NCBI RefSeq assembly: GCF_000783395.1
Contig: NZ_JSFK01000025.1
Location: 1-34,244, forward strand
DNA: 34,244 nt
Direction of reading: 5' to 3'
DNA from: Pseudomonas chlororaphis
GTDB lineage: Bacteria; Pseudomonadota; Gammaproteobacteria; Pseudomonadales; Pseudomonadaceae
Of the stretch, positions 9,201 to 16,866 are shown piece by piece; the stretch's first letter is position 1; the number at the start of each line of letters is the position of its first letter. The notes under the pieces were generated by a model. That model did no database searches. It worked only from the letters and a program-made list of their open reading frames with translations, and was not told the DNA's origin. Position numbers and translations under genes: made by a program.

Positions 9201-10745
9201 TGACAATCGCGGTGCGCAGATTCGGATGGCTGGCTATCCCGTCGGGCGTCAGGTTCAGGCCGCAGTTGGACAAGTCGAGGTAGGTCAGTTCGGGAAGGAG
9301 ATTCAGGTCGGGGAAAGTCCCCAGGGGATTGTTGCTCAGATCCAGCGTGTGCAAGTTATTGAGGGACACCAGTGTCGCCTGATTTTCAGGCGTCAGCACC
9401 ACGCCGCAATCGTTGAGATCCAATGCACTGAGGCGGGGCATGTTGATCTGCGAAAGCGCCACCGGCTCCAGATCGAAGGTGTTCAACTCCAGAGTCGTCA
9501 GATTCCTGAAGCGTTTTATGAATGGCAGTACGGCGGTGATGTTTTTATTGCCCGTCAGAGTCAGTCGGGCAACGTGGTCGAAGTTGGCGCTCAGCGTAGG
9601 CATGTCGCCAATGAACTCGAGCGCTGCGGTCAGATCGGTCTCTCTGAGTGAAGCCGATCGGGTGCGCCAGAACTGTTCCAGTTTTTGCCGGAACTGGTCC
9701 CTTGCACTGCGCTCCAGCGCTTGCTCGTCCAGGGTCAGAGGTCGTCCGAATATGGGGTCGAGCGCAGGAATCTGGTTGACCCATTCAACGAGGTCAGCCT
9801 GCAGCACGCTGAGTTCTGCCTCCCAACTGGCAAGTTGCGCGCGGCCTTCTGCCAATGTGCCGGGGAGTCGATACAACAGTTCACTGGCCTGGTCGGCGTT
9901 CAGATCAGGAAACAGCGTTGTGGTGCGCAGAATATCGGCTGGCTCCGGGCGGACGCCGAAGTGTTTGCCGGTGTGGTTATAGAACGCTTTCACTTTCTCC
10001 CGCGTGACGGCCGACAGCGGGTTGTCGGCAAAACCGAAACCGTCACTGAGCGAGCTGGCCAGGTTGAAAAAAGCGTCCGGTATGTCGGTGATCTGATTGC
10101 CATCGAAACTGCCGGTGATCAGTCGCGGATGATCGAGCAGGTTGCCCGGCAATGTGGTGATTCCAGTCTTCGTCAGATTGAGGTAACGCAACGATGGCAT
10201 TGCGCTGACGTCAGGAGACGCACCCAATGGATTGCCGCGCAGATCCAGCAGCGAAAGCCTGGTTAATGACCCAAGCACTGCCTGGTTGGCCTCTGATTGG
10301 GTGATGCCGCAGTCGCGCAAGATCAGCTGGCGCAGTTCCGGCATTGCCATCAGAGCCTCGGGCAGGCCGGGCAAGTTGAGGTTTTGCGCATCCAGGTACC
10401 ACACGCCCGGAAAGCGTTGCATAAAGGCATCCACCCCAACGGTACTGGCACTGCCGTTGATGGAGAGCATGGTGACATGGCTGAAGTCCGCATCCAGTGC
10501 CGGCAGTTCACCCAATATCGGTTGCGCAATCTGCAGCATGTTTCCGGCCGGGCCGCGGGTTTGTCGGCGCCAACAGCGCAGAAGCGCCTCTCTGAACTGG
10601 GCGCGATTCTGCAGGGCCGCCCGGCGCTCGATGTAGGTCAGTGGCAAACCGCTGATCGGGTCATTGGCGGGGACGTCGATCTCCCAGCGACGCAGGTCGT
10701 CACTGAGTCTGGCGTGTTCGCTACGGCGCTTGGTCAGTTCAAAGT
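6262..10745 (-). repeat. Five tandem helix+LRR modules within the giant gene
   Basis: Approximate module bounds in gene order are 10745-9855, 9854-8951, 8950-8041, 8040-7139 and 7138-6262, about 900 bp each. Each begins with a helical segment (pattern GRxQLLxWEAEL...DLxxW...F...LExFWR), then xGELPxLxADFSHVxxLxLxGN, then an LRR run ending NPLSxxTRxxxKxYY. Modules 1-4 continue into a linker with LPGTL. Module 5 lacks this linker and ends in the protein tail. Copies differ at many residues (I judge about 40-50% identity by eye), so the expansion is old. Confidence 0.85.
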
Positions 10746-13700
10746 TGAGCGCCACCGGATCATTGTTAAAGACGGCGACGAAATCTCGTGCCTCCTGATA
10801 GGACATGCCTCGATAGATCGCCTGCACTTGCTCTTCGGGCTGGATCATTCGATGGCCCCTGGTGAGCAGGTTGTCCTGGGTTTCTATGCCGACGACGCCG
10901 AGCTCTCCCGCTTCGAAAAAGTCGGCATCGTTGCGGTTTCTCGGTTTGATCTCTTGTTCATTTCCGAAGCCTGCCAGGCGCAGCGTGTCGACGGTGGGCG
11001 TGATGGGCGCTTCGAACATCACGGTGCGCAGTTCGTCACGCTCCACGCTTCGCTGGCGAATCGCGGCTTTGAGCGCGTCACTCTGGCCGATCTGCAGGTT
11101 CAGATTCTGGCGCTCGCCGTCCGGTAGCGCGTACAGCAGGCTGGAGTAAAAATCGGTGGACGATTGCAGCTCCTGGCCGCGATCGTCGTAAGGTTGATAG
11201 TGGCCGTCCTGCTGACGAACCAGCACTTTCTGCGCCGGCGCATCGTCGCGTCCGATGCTGTCGAGTACCGACCCTTCGTAACGTCCGTCGCGGATTTCGA
11301 TGCGCACGTCACCGCTCCAGCCCGGCAACAGTTTGAGGCTGTGCAGTGCAAGGGAATCGGAATCGGGGTTGTTCACGGCGTTCAATTCCAGCCCTTCGTA
11401 GGCGCGGGTGACGCGCACTTCCTGACTGGCCAGTTGGATGAGTGTCTGTTGGCGCGGCGGCAACTTGCCCTCGCTGATCTGCATCAGTTCGCTGCCGCTG
11501 GCGGTATCGAGCAGTTCGCGAGTAATACTGGCCGGCAGCGTCGGATCGTGGTCGACGAGTGTTTGCGCCAACGGATCGTCGATCTGTTGGAGTGCCTGGT
11601 AGCGCGATTCGAACAACGAACTGCGGTGGCGTCGGGCGAGATGGGCCAGTTGCTTGCGCAGGGTCTGGCTGCGAACGTCCAGCGAAAGTGTCGGCCCGCC
11701 GAAAGGCTCTGCGAGCAAGGCCTTGGTCTGTTGCTCGTCCAGCGAATAAAGCAGGGTCTTGAGCAGGTCGCCGCCGATCAGGCTGCTTTGATCAAGCTCG
11801 GTCAATGGCAACGTTTCGTCCGCCGAGGATTGCCAGATCAATTCGCCCTGCTGATCGACCAGCCGCAGGCGTTGATTGTCCGGCCAGCGACCCTGCTGCG
11901 TCAGCAGTTGCAGTTGGGTCACGGGATCGGCCCGCAGGAACTCCTCGGCCACGTCGCTATCCAGCTGATCGATCAAGCGTTGCAGTTGCTGATCGATCTT
12001 GAAGCGCTGGATGCTGTCGGCCAGCAATGGCGCAGGTGTTTGCTGATCGATATGCATCTTGCGCACAGCATCTTCCTTGACGCCGCTGACCCGAAGAATC
12101 GTCTCACGCTCGGTCGGCGAGAACGACTCGATGGTCGGGCTGATTCGCCTCAGCGCCGTGTCGGTGTCCCACTCCAGCGGTTGTTCCAGTTCGGTATGCC
12201 AGGCGCCGGCGCCGTTGTGCCGAATCAGCGGTTGGTAGGCGTCGGGGCGGGTCGGGTGCTCGACGTGGTACTGGCCGGGAACCGGACTTTCGCTCAGCGC
12301 AAAATGAGCGTTATCAAGCGCAAGCAGTTGTTTGCCTTGATGCGCGTGCAGGCCCAGTTCGTTGGGTTTGGAGTCCGCATCGGGCACGGCCGGGTGTTGG
12401 TAGCGGGTCAGATCGGGATCCCAGTAGCGGGTCTCGCCATTGCTCATTTGCACCGGCTTGAAGCGGTCGATGAATGCGACGATTTCCTTGGGCAAAACCT
12501 TGCGAAACTCGCCGGCGCCAATTGCGCCTCCTGCGGCGAAGACCCCCAGTTGGATCAGCGATTCTACAGTGCCCATCAGGTGGCTGAAGGCTTCGGTGGT
12601 GCGGCCTTGCCCCCATTCGATGATGCCTTCGAAGGCTTCGTCGAGCATTTGATAAGCCATGTACGCCATCATGGCCTCACCCAATACCGGCACGAACGGC
12701 GCGACGATCAGCGCGGCGGTCTGCACGATGGTCGAGAGAATGTTGCTCACCGAATCCCAGAACGCCCAGCGTGCTTTTTGATCCACGACGGCGGTGGGTA
12801 CAGCGATTATTCGCGCATCATTGAAGATCTTGTTGAGCTTCGCTTGATAGAGGTGTTGCCACAGATCGCCATGGAATGGGGTGAGCGTGGTCTGCAGGTC
12901 CGGTCGCTCGATGGCGGTGTCGCGCCAAACAGGTTGCGAACTGCCGGCCTCGGGCGGGTGCCACATGAGCTGGCTCAAGCGGCTATTGAGGGTGCTGAAG
13001 AAAAAGCCTCGGTGTTCATGGTTCACGAATCGGCTGAAAAACTGTTGGTAGTCTTTCGAGCGCAACTGGCGGGTCAGTTCGGCGACCAGCTCATAGGTCG
13101 AGGCGTACTCCTTGAAGGGATGCTCGGGATCATCGGGGACGTAAGCCACTACGCGCGCAGGGTCACGTGATGCGTACAGGTCGGGCGCAAACACGACGAT
13201 GCCGGTGAGCGGCGCGCACAACATTGCCATGTCATGGCAGACCACGGGCGCCCCGCTGACGTATAGGCCTCTCATGCCGTCGAGCACGGCGTCGATCAAG
13301 CGAAAATAACTTTCCGACACATCGCGGTTCATCCGCGCCCATTGCAGGGCGGCTTTCATTGCGGCTTTCTGGCTGTCGTCGATTTTGCTGCGCAGTACGG
13401 ACGCCACCATCGGATCGGTATAGCCGAGGTTATCTTCGAGATGAGTTTTGTACTGCGCGCCGATATCCAGCCTTCGGCACAGCCTGGTGAAGGCGGCAAT
13501 GCTCAGTTTGGCTTTGATCGCCGGCAGGGTCGTGAACTGGCCAGTGGCGGAGGGGCGGGTGACGAACGTCGAGTCAGCCTCGAAAGCGTCGTCACCGGTT
13601 TCCGCTTCCTCGAAGTTGTGTAGCGCGGCCTCCAGTAACGAGACCGTCCAGGCGCGCGTGCCTGTTCTGATCGGGAGCCAGGGTGTGGTCGCGGGGATGT

Positions 13701-14067
13701 ACAGGCGCACGAAGGTATTGCGCACATCCAGATCCAGGCCGAAACAATTCTTCAGTTCCTGTTTGAGCAACGGCTCGGCAAAAGCGCCGGCATCCTGCAG
13801 GTGTTCGAGGCTTTGGTCGACCTTGCTTTGCGCGGCCCAATGCGTGGCGTTGAGGGTCTTCATCTGTTGATGGTGTTCGGCGGGGGCCGAATGCAGAGGC
13901 GCTGGCAATCGGGGCAGGGTGCTCTTGAGTGCGTGGCGTCGGGTCGATGTCGCGTTGCCGAGCCAGTCGGGTACGGCGTTTTTCAGTGGCAGGTAATGAT
14001 CGTCGTGATGCTGCGCGTCGCTGGCGACGGTCGAGGCTACCGCAGGGTGTCGCTGAGTCAGGTGCAT
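6262..14067 (-). CDS. Giant LRR protein with dermonecrotic-toxin-like N-terminal region
   Basis: 2601 residues from ATG 14067, chosen over an upstream TTG at 14103 because AAGGA lies 7 bp before the ATG. Residues about 50-620 resemble the DUF6543 'dermonecrotic toxin' N-terminal region of large Pseudomonas LRR proteins. They include a hydrophobic stretch at about 436-520 (NILSTIVQTAALIVAPFVPVL, then GVFAAGGAIGAGEF) that could insert in membranes. From about residue 1108 five tandem ~300-residue modules follow, each an alpha-helical segment and about six LRRs. The protein ends shortly after the fifth LRR block with an acidic tail (DSDFSDGEERP). Related proteins usually finish with a NEL E3 ubiquitin-ligase domain; I see none. 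No Sec signal peptide is apparent. A TATAAA-like box on this strand at 14136-14141 is only a weak promoter candidate. Role unknown; a secreted effector or toxin is inference. Confidence 0.8.
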   Translation of the reverse strand: MHLTQRHPAVASTVASDAQHHDDHYLPLKNAVPDWLGNATSTRRHALKSTLPRLPAPLHSAPAEHHQQMKTLNATHWAAQSKVDQSLEHLQDAGAFAEPLLKQELKNCFGLDLDVRNTFVRLYIPATTPWLPIRTGTRAWTVSLLEAALHNFEEAETGDDAFEADSTFVTRPSATGQFTTLPAIKAKLSIAAFTRLCRRLDIGAQYKTHLEDNLGYTDPMVASVLRSKIDDSQKAAMKAALQWARMNRDVSESYFRLIDAVLDGMRGLYVSGAPVVCHDMAMLCAPLTGIVVFAPDLYASRDPARVVAYVPDDPEHPFKEYASTYELVAELTRQLRSKDYQQFFSRFVNHEHRGFFFSTLNSRLSQLMWHPPEAGSSQPVWRDTAIERPDLQTTLTPFHGDLWQHLYQAKLNKIFNDARIIAVPTAVVDQKARWAFWDSVSNILSTIVQTAALIVAPFVPVLGEAMMAYMAYQMLDEAFEGIIEWGQGRTTEAFSHLMGTVESLIQLGVFAAGGAIGAGEFRKVLPKEIVAFIDRFKPVQMSNGETRYWDPDLTRYQHPAVPDADSKPNELGLHAHQGKQLLALDNAHFALSESPVPGQYHVEHPTRPDAYQPLIRHNGAGAWHTELEQPLEWDTDTALRRISPTIESFSPTERETILRVSGVKEDAVRKMHIDQQTPAPLLADSIQRFKIDQQLQRLIDQLDSDVAEEFLRADPVTQLQLLTQQGRWPDNQRLRLVDQQGELIWQSSADETLPLTELDQSSLIGGDLLKTLLYSLDEQQTKALLAEPFGGPTLSLDVRSQTLRKQLAHLARRHRSSLFESRYQALQQIDDPLAQTLVDHDPTLPASITRELLDTASGSELMQISEGKLPPRQQTLIQLASQEVRVTRAYEGLELNAVNNPDSDSLALHSLKLLPGWSGDVRIEIRDGRYEGSVLDSIGRDDAPAQKVLVRQQDGHYQPYDDRGQELQSSTDFYSSLLYALPDGERQNLNLQIGQSDALKAAIRQRSVERDELRTVMFEAPITPTVDTLRLAGFGNEQEIKPRNRNDADFFEAGELGVVGIETQDNLLTRGHRMIQPEEQVQAIYRGMSYQEARDFVAVFNNDPVALNFELTKRRSEHARLSDDLRRWEIDVPANDPISGLPLTYIERRAALQNRAQFREALLRCWRRQTRGPAGNMLQIAQPILGELPALDADFSHVTMLSINGSASTVGVDAFMQRFPGVWYLDAQNLNLPGLPEALMAMPELRQLILRDCGITQSEANQAVLGSLTRLSLLDLRGNPLGASPDVSAMPSLRYLNLTKTGITTLPGNLLDHPRLITGSFDGNQITDIPDAFFNLASSLSDGFGFADNPLSAVTREKVKAFYNHTGKHFGVRPEPADILRTTTLFPDLNADQASELLYRLPGTLAEGRAQLASWEAELSVLQADLVEWVNQIPALDPIFGRPLTLDEQALERSARDQFRQKLEQFWRTRSASLRETDLTAALEFIGDMPTLSANFDHVARLTLTGNKNITAVLPFIKRFRNLTTLELNTFDLEPVALSQINMPRLSALDLNDCGVVLTPENQATLVSLNNLHTLDLSNNPLGTFPDLNLLPELTYLDLSNCGLNLTPDGIASHPNLRTAIVSGNRISEIPDAVFELSANQSDGFDFSDNPLSVATRNKVKTYYRSTGQDFDVRADSGDIALMRELFPSLDEQEASDVIYDLPGTLADSRTQLLAWRAELNQMTADLTLWAPQVPSVHPVTGATLSAIELFDQYAVRSEFGQQLERFWRHRSTESGMRADYFESDLKFLGDLPQLTTDFSHVSGVKLKGNTALGAPDAFIDLFVNARELDLQQFPLGEIPQTVTRLPKLTELTLRDCGVTLTLADQTTLATLSNLELLDLSHNPLAAIPDLQPLPAMRDLLLSNSGITALPNGFAEHPNLKNALLNGNRITDLPDAFFSLDLDLADGVNLASNPLSLPTRERIKTYYVEHGRHFDVMPDVGDLASAQRLYPLMDIDDACHIIYHLPGTLQAGSVQLLRWEAELGQMISDLRAWSELVSIRNPATGEIWSASERVQQQFNRREFSQSLEQFWRGRNVDKSELRLNTLDITAPFVGELPALTADFSHVIRLSIQGNEALNAPDSFLTCFSGLQALEMRGFALGRLPQALTLMPSLETLMLNSCGVVLDTTGQATLTAMSRLKGLDLYNNPLGTTPDVSALLNLSALDLSRTGITQVPVGVGQLPRLRETFLSENAIVELPEDFHDFGTSGVVLRANPLSVATRNRIKRYFQLTYQNLGVAVDPADVALARAIYPRISEADANTLIYRLRGTMAEGRVELLRRQNDLTTLLSELQVWVKEPLRNPVTGDYLEDEALRQESDKRTKFRDALEKRLREAPVGLTFSKGTLDLPFSGELPQLSGRFEQISELTLTSTANAHPRVDRLLALFPKLKSLDIREYQLNAIPEPVFSMNELTDLQLPLCRIQLTEQSMNALAALKKLQTLDLSHNLLGRVPNLKNLKACRTLRLNNTGLTDIPVGLFEMPQLTYANLSDNAITVLPDPIPVAADRRAITYNFGNNPLSPQSQRSLHIYNAANDLRLAEEREGWAELDNFRDSDFSDGEERP

Positions 14068-14205
14068 GGGCCAATCCTTGGCGTTGAAAAGAACGCGCAG
14101 CAAATCAGGAACTGGCCACCCGTGTGCGGTACATATTTATATCTTTGTCGCGGGGTTGAGTTGGTATTCTCTGCCGCCTGCCGCAAATCGGCAGCGCCAG
14201 TTAAA

Positions 14206-14320
14206 CTGCGCCTTTGCGACGCTATTTGTCGCATTGCCGTAAACCCGGGAAAATCCGGGGTTTGCGCTATAAGAAGTTGTCGCTTGGCGACAAGGCCGGG
14301 CAGAAAACTGTCCTTACAAT
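14206..14320 (+). promoter_or_regulatory. Double ArgR operator and promoter of aruC
   Basis: Two matches to the ArgR half-site TGTCGC-N8-AA occur, at 14227-14242 and 14278-14293. Each has a degenerate partner 5 bp upstream (14206-14221 and 14257-14272), making two operators 51 bp apart. A -10-like TACAAT at 14315-14320 follows the second operator by 21 bp, the same spacing as at the aot promoter. An alternative -10 (TATAAG, 14268-14273) lies between the operators. A small hairpin CCCGG/CCGGG is embedded at about 14244-14258. The region also separates aruC from the divergent giant gene. Confidence 0.7.
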
Positions 14321-14371
14321 CCCCCCATCGCTCGCCAGTTTCAGGCGGGTGGCCCTCATCAGGAGACTCCG

Positions 14372-15592
14372 ATGTCCGTTGAGCACGCTGCGGTACAACG
14401 CGCCGATTTCGACCAGGTAATGGTTCCCAACTACGCGCCTGCCGCTTTCATTCCGGTGCGTGGCGCCGGTTCCCGTGTCTGGGATCAGGCCGGCCGCGAG
14501 CTGATCGACTTCGCTGGCGGGATTGCCGTCAACGTATTGGGCCACGCGCACCCGGCGCTGGTCGGTGCACTGACCGAGCAAGCGAACAAGCTGTGGCACG
14601 TATCCAACGTGTTCACCAACGAGCCAGCCCTGCGCCTGGCGCACAAGCTGATCGACGCCACGTTCGCCGAGCGCGTGTTCTTCTGCAACTCCGGTGCTGA
14701 AGCCAACGAGGCCGCGTTCAAGCTGGCCCGTCGCGTTGCGTTCGACCGCTTTGGCACTGAGAAATATGAAATCATCGCCGCGCTGAACAGCTTCCACGGT
14801 CGTACCCTGTTCACCGTCAACGTCGGTGGCCAGTCGAAGTACTCCGACGGTTTCGGCCCGAAAATCACCGGCATCACCCACGTGCCTTACAACGACCTGG
14901 CAGCGCTGAAAGCGGCGGTGTCCGACAAGACCTGTGCGGTCGTGCTGGAACCGATCCAGGGCGAAGGCGGCGTGCTGCCAGCCGAACTGGCTTACCTGCA
15001 AGGTGCCCGCGAACTGTGCGACGCGAACAACGCGCTGCTGGTGTTCGACGAAGTGCAGACCGGCATGGGCCGCAGCGGCAAGCTGTTCGCCTACCAGCAT
15101 TACGGCGTGACTCCGGACATCCTGACCAGCGCCAAGAGCCTGGGCGGCGGTTTCCCGATCGCGGCGATGCTGACCACCGAAGCGCTGGCCAAACATCTGG
15201 TCGTCGGTACTCACGGCACCACCTACGGCGGCAACCCGCTGGCGTGCGCGGTCGCTGAAGCGGTGATCGACGTGATCAACACCCCGGAAGTGCTGAACGG
15301 CGTGAACGCCAAGCACGACAAGTTCAAGGCGCGCCTTGAGCAGATCGGCGAGAAGTACGGCCTGTTCACTCAGGTGCGTGGCCTCGGTCTGCTGATCGGT
15401 TGCGTGTTAAGCGATGCCTGGAAAGGCAAGGCCAAGGACATCTTCAACGCCGCTGAAAAAGAAGGCCTGATGATTCTGCAAGCCGGCCCGGACGTGATCC
15501 GTTTCGCGCCGAGCCTGGTGGTGGAAGACGCCGATATCGATGCCGGTCTCGACCGCTTCGAACGCGCTGCCGCAGCACTGACGCAAGCCTGA
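14372..15592 (+). CDS. aruC: Succinylornithine/acetylornithine aminotransferase AruC
   Basis: 406 residues, class III PLP aminotransferase. In the AST pathway it transfers the amino group of N2-succinylornithine to 2-oxoglutarate, giving succinylglutamate semialdehyde and glutamate; in Pseudomonas the same enzyme also serves as acetylornithine aminotransferase. Visible features: phosphate-binding NSGAEANEAAFKLAR, the HGRT turn, LVFDEVQTGMGRSG with the PLP-ring Asp, and Schiff-base K255 in SAKSLGGGFP. AGGAG precedes the ATG. First gene of the catabolic cluster, directly under the ArgR operators, and followed by a terminator and a REP. Confidence 0.93.
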   Translation: MSVEHAAVQRADFDQVMVPNYAPAAFIPVRGAGSRVWDQAGRELIDFAGGIAVNVLGHAHPALVGALTEQANKLWHVSNVFTNEPALRLAHKLIDATFAERVFFCNSGAEANEAAFKLARRVAFDRFGTEKYEIIAALNSFHGRTLFTVNVGGQSKYSDGFGPKITGITHVPYNDLAALKAAVSDKTCAVVLEPIQGEGGVLPAELAYLQGARELCDANNALLVFDEVQTGMGRSGKLFAYQHYGVTPDILTSAKSLGGGFPIAAMLTTEALAKHLVVGTHGTTYGGNPLACAVAEAVIDVINTPEVLNGVNAKHDKFKARLEQIGEKYGLFTQVRGLGLLIGCVLSDAWKGKAKDIFNAAEKEGLMILQAGPDVIRFAPSLVVEDADIDAGLDRFERAAAALTQA

Positions 15593-15599
15593 TAGACCC

Positions 15600-15638
15600 T
15601 TCGACGCCTGGAGCTTTCAGGCGTCGAACCCAATTTTT
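15600..15638 (+). terminator. Intrinsic terminator after aruC
   Basis: Perfect inverted repeat TTCGACGCCTG (15600-15610) / CAGGCGTCGAA (15618-15628) followed by AATTTTT. It may end part of the aruC transcripts or, by read-through, act as an attenuator in front of aruFGD. Confidence 0.75.
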
Positions 15639-15656
15639 GATGCCGGTGAGATTCAT

Positions 15657-15748
15657 TGTGGGAGCGAGCTTGCTCGCGAAGAGGGAGTTTCAGTCGCCAT
15701 CTATGCTGACTGATACACCGCTTTCGCGAGCAAGCTCGCTCCCACAGT
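15657..15748. repeat. REP/BIME inverted pair between aruC and aruF
   Basis: TGTGGGAGCGAGCTTGCTCGCGA (15657-15679) is repeated in inverse orientation at 15724-15747, so the two halves form a long hairpin. This is the GAGCGAGCTTGCTCGC REP family, different from those at the other junctions of this locus. Confidence 0.9.
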
Positions 15749-15795
15749 GTCCGGTGTTTTTTTCTGTGAATTGATAAGAGAAAAGGAGTGACACC

Positions 15796-16815
15796 ATGCT
15801 GGTGATGCGCCCCGCGCAAATGGCTGATCTGGGCGAGGTACAGCGTCTGGCTGCGGACAGCCCGATTGGTGTCACTTCCTTGCCGGATGACGTGGAACGT
15901 CTGAGCGACAAGATCGCGGCGAGCGAAGCCTCGTTTGCTGCCGAAGTGAGCTTCAACGGTGAGGAGAGCTACTTCTTCGTCCTCGAAGATTCCACCACCG
16001 GCAAGCTGGTCGGCTGCTCGGCCATCGTCGCTTCGGCCGGTTATTCGGAGCCGTTCTACAGCTTCCGTAACGAGACCTTCGTGCACGCCTCGCGCGAGTT
16101 GAAGATCCACAACAAGATCCACGTGCTCTCGCAGTGCCACGACCTGACCGGCAACAGTTTGTTGACCAGTTTCTACGTGCAGCGCGAGCTGGTCGGTTCA
16201 CCGTGGTCCGAGCTCAACTCCCGCGGCCGTCTGTTGTTCGTTGCCAGCCACCCGGAGCGTTTCGCCGATTCGGTGGTGACCGAGATCGTCGGTTACAGCG
16301 ACGAGAACGGCGACTCGCCATTCTGGGATGCAATCGGGCGCAACTTCTTTGACCTCAACTACGCCGAAGCCGAGCGTCTGTGCGGGCTGAAAAGCCGTAC
16401 ATTCCTTGCCGAGCTGATGCCGCATTATCCGATCTACGTGCCGCTGCTGCCGGATTCCGCCCAAGAGGCGATGGGCCAAGTGCATCCGCGTGCTCAGATC
16501 ACCTTCGACATCCTGATGCGCGAAGGCTTCGAGACTGATCACTACATCGACATTTTCGACGGTGGCCCGACCCTGCATGCGCGTGTTTCGGGGATCCGTT
16601 CGATCGCCCAGAGCCGCGTGGTGCCGGTGAAGATCGGCGAGCCGGTGAAAGGTGCCGGGCGCCAGTATCTGGTGGCCAACGCGCAGTTGCAGGATTACCG
16701 CGCGGTGCTGCTGGAGCTGGATTACGCGCCGGGCAAACCGGTGACTCTGGATCTGGAAGCGGCCGAAGCCTTGGGCGTCGGTGAAGGTGCCAGCGTGCGC
16801 CTGGTGGCGGTTTAA
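15796..16815 (+). CDS. aruF: Arginine N-succinyltransferase, alpha subunit (AruF)
   Basis: 339 residues, AstA family (GNAT-like fold). With AruG it transfers succinyl from succinyl-CoA to the alpha-amino group of arginine, the first step of AST. Family features: N-terminal MLVMRPAQMADLGEVQRLA, the segment HVLSQCHDLTGNSLLTSFYV, and LMPHYPIYVPLLP. AAGGAG lies upstream of the ATG. It is paralogous to the next gene along its whole length, and Pseudomonas has two subunits where E. coli has one AstA. Confidence 0.93.
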   Translation: MLVMRPAQMADLGEVQRLAADSPIGVTSLPDDVERLSDKIAASEASFAAEVSFNGEESYFFVLEDSTTGKLVGCSAIVASAGYSEPFYSFRNETFVHASRELKIHNKIHVLSQCHDLTGNSLLTSFYVQRELVGSPWSELNSRGRLLFVASHPERFADSVVTEIVGYSDENGDSPFWDAIGRNFFDLNYAEAERLCGLKSRTFLAELMPHYPIYVPLLPDSAQEAMGQVHPRAQITFDILMREGFETDHYIDIFDGGPTLHARVSGIRSIAQSRVVPVKIGEPVKGAGRQYLVANAQLQDYRAVLLELDYAPGKPVTLDLEAAEALGVGEGASVRLVAV

Positions 16816-16866
16816 CGCCTTAGCGAGTTTCACGGGTGGCGAAGGCGGCCCGTTTGAGGAGATAGC

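Noticed and set aside
14113..14127. Sigma-54-like TGGC...GTGC with GG-N10-GC spacing upstream of aruC
   Set aside because: Only part of the consensus fits (TGGCCACCCGTGTGC), and the ArgR/-10 arrangement downstream explains the promoter better.
14146..14151. Another TGTCGC that could be a third ArgR site, towards the giant gene
   Set aside because: The AA eight bases later is missing and no partner half-site is visible. The same holds for TGTCGC at 795-800.
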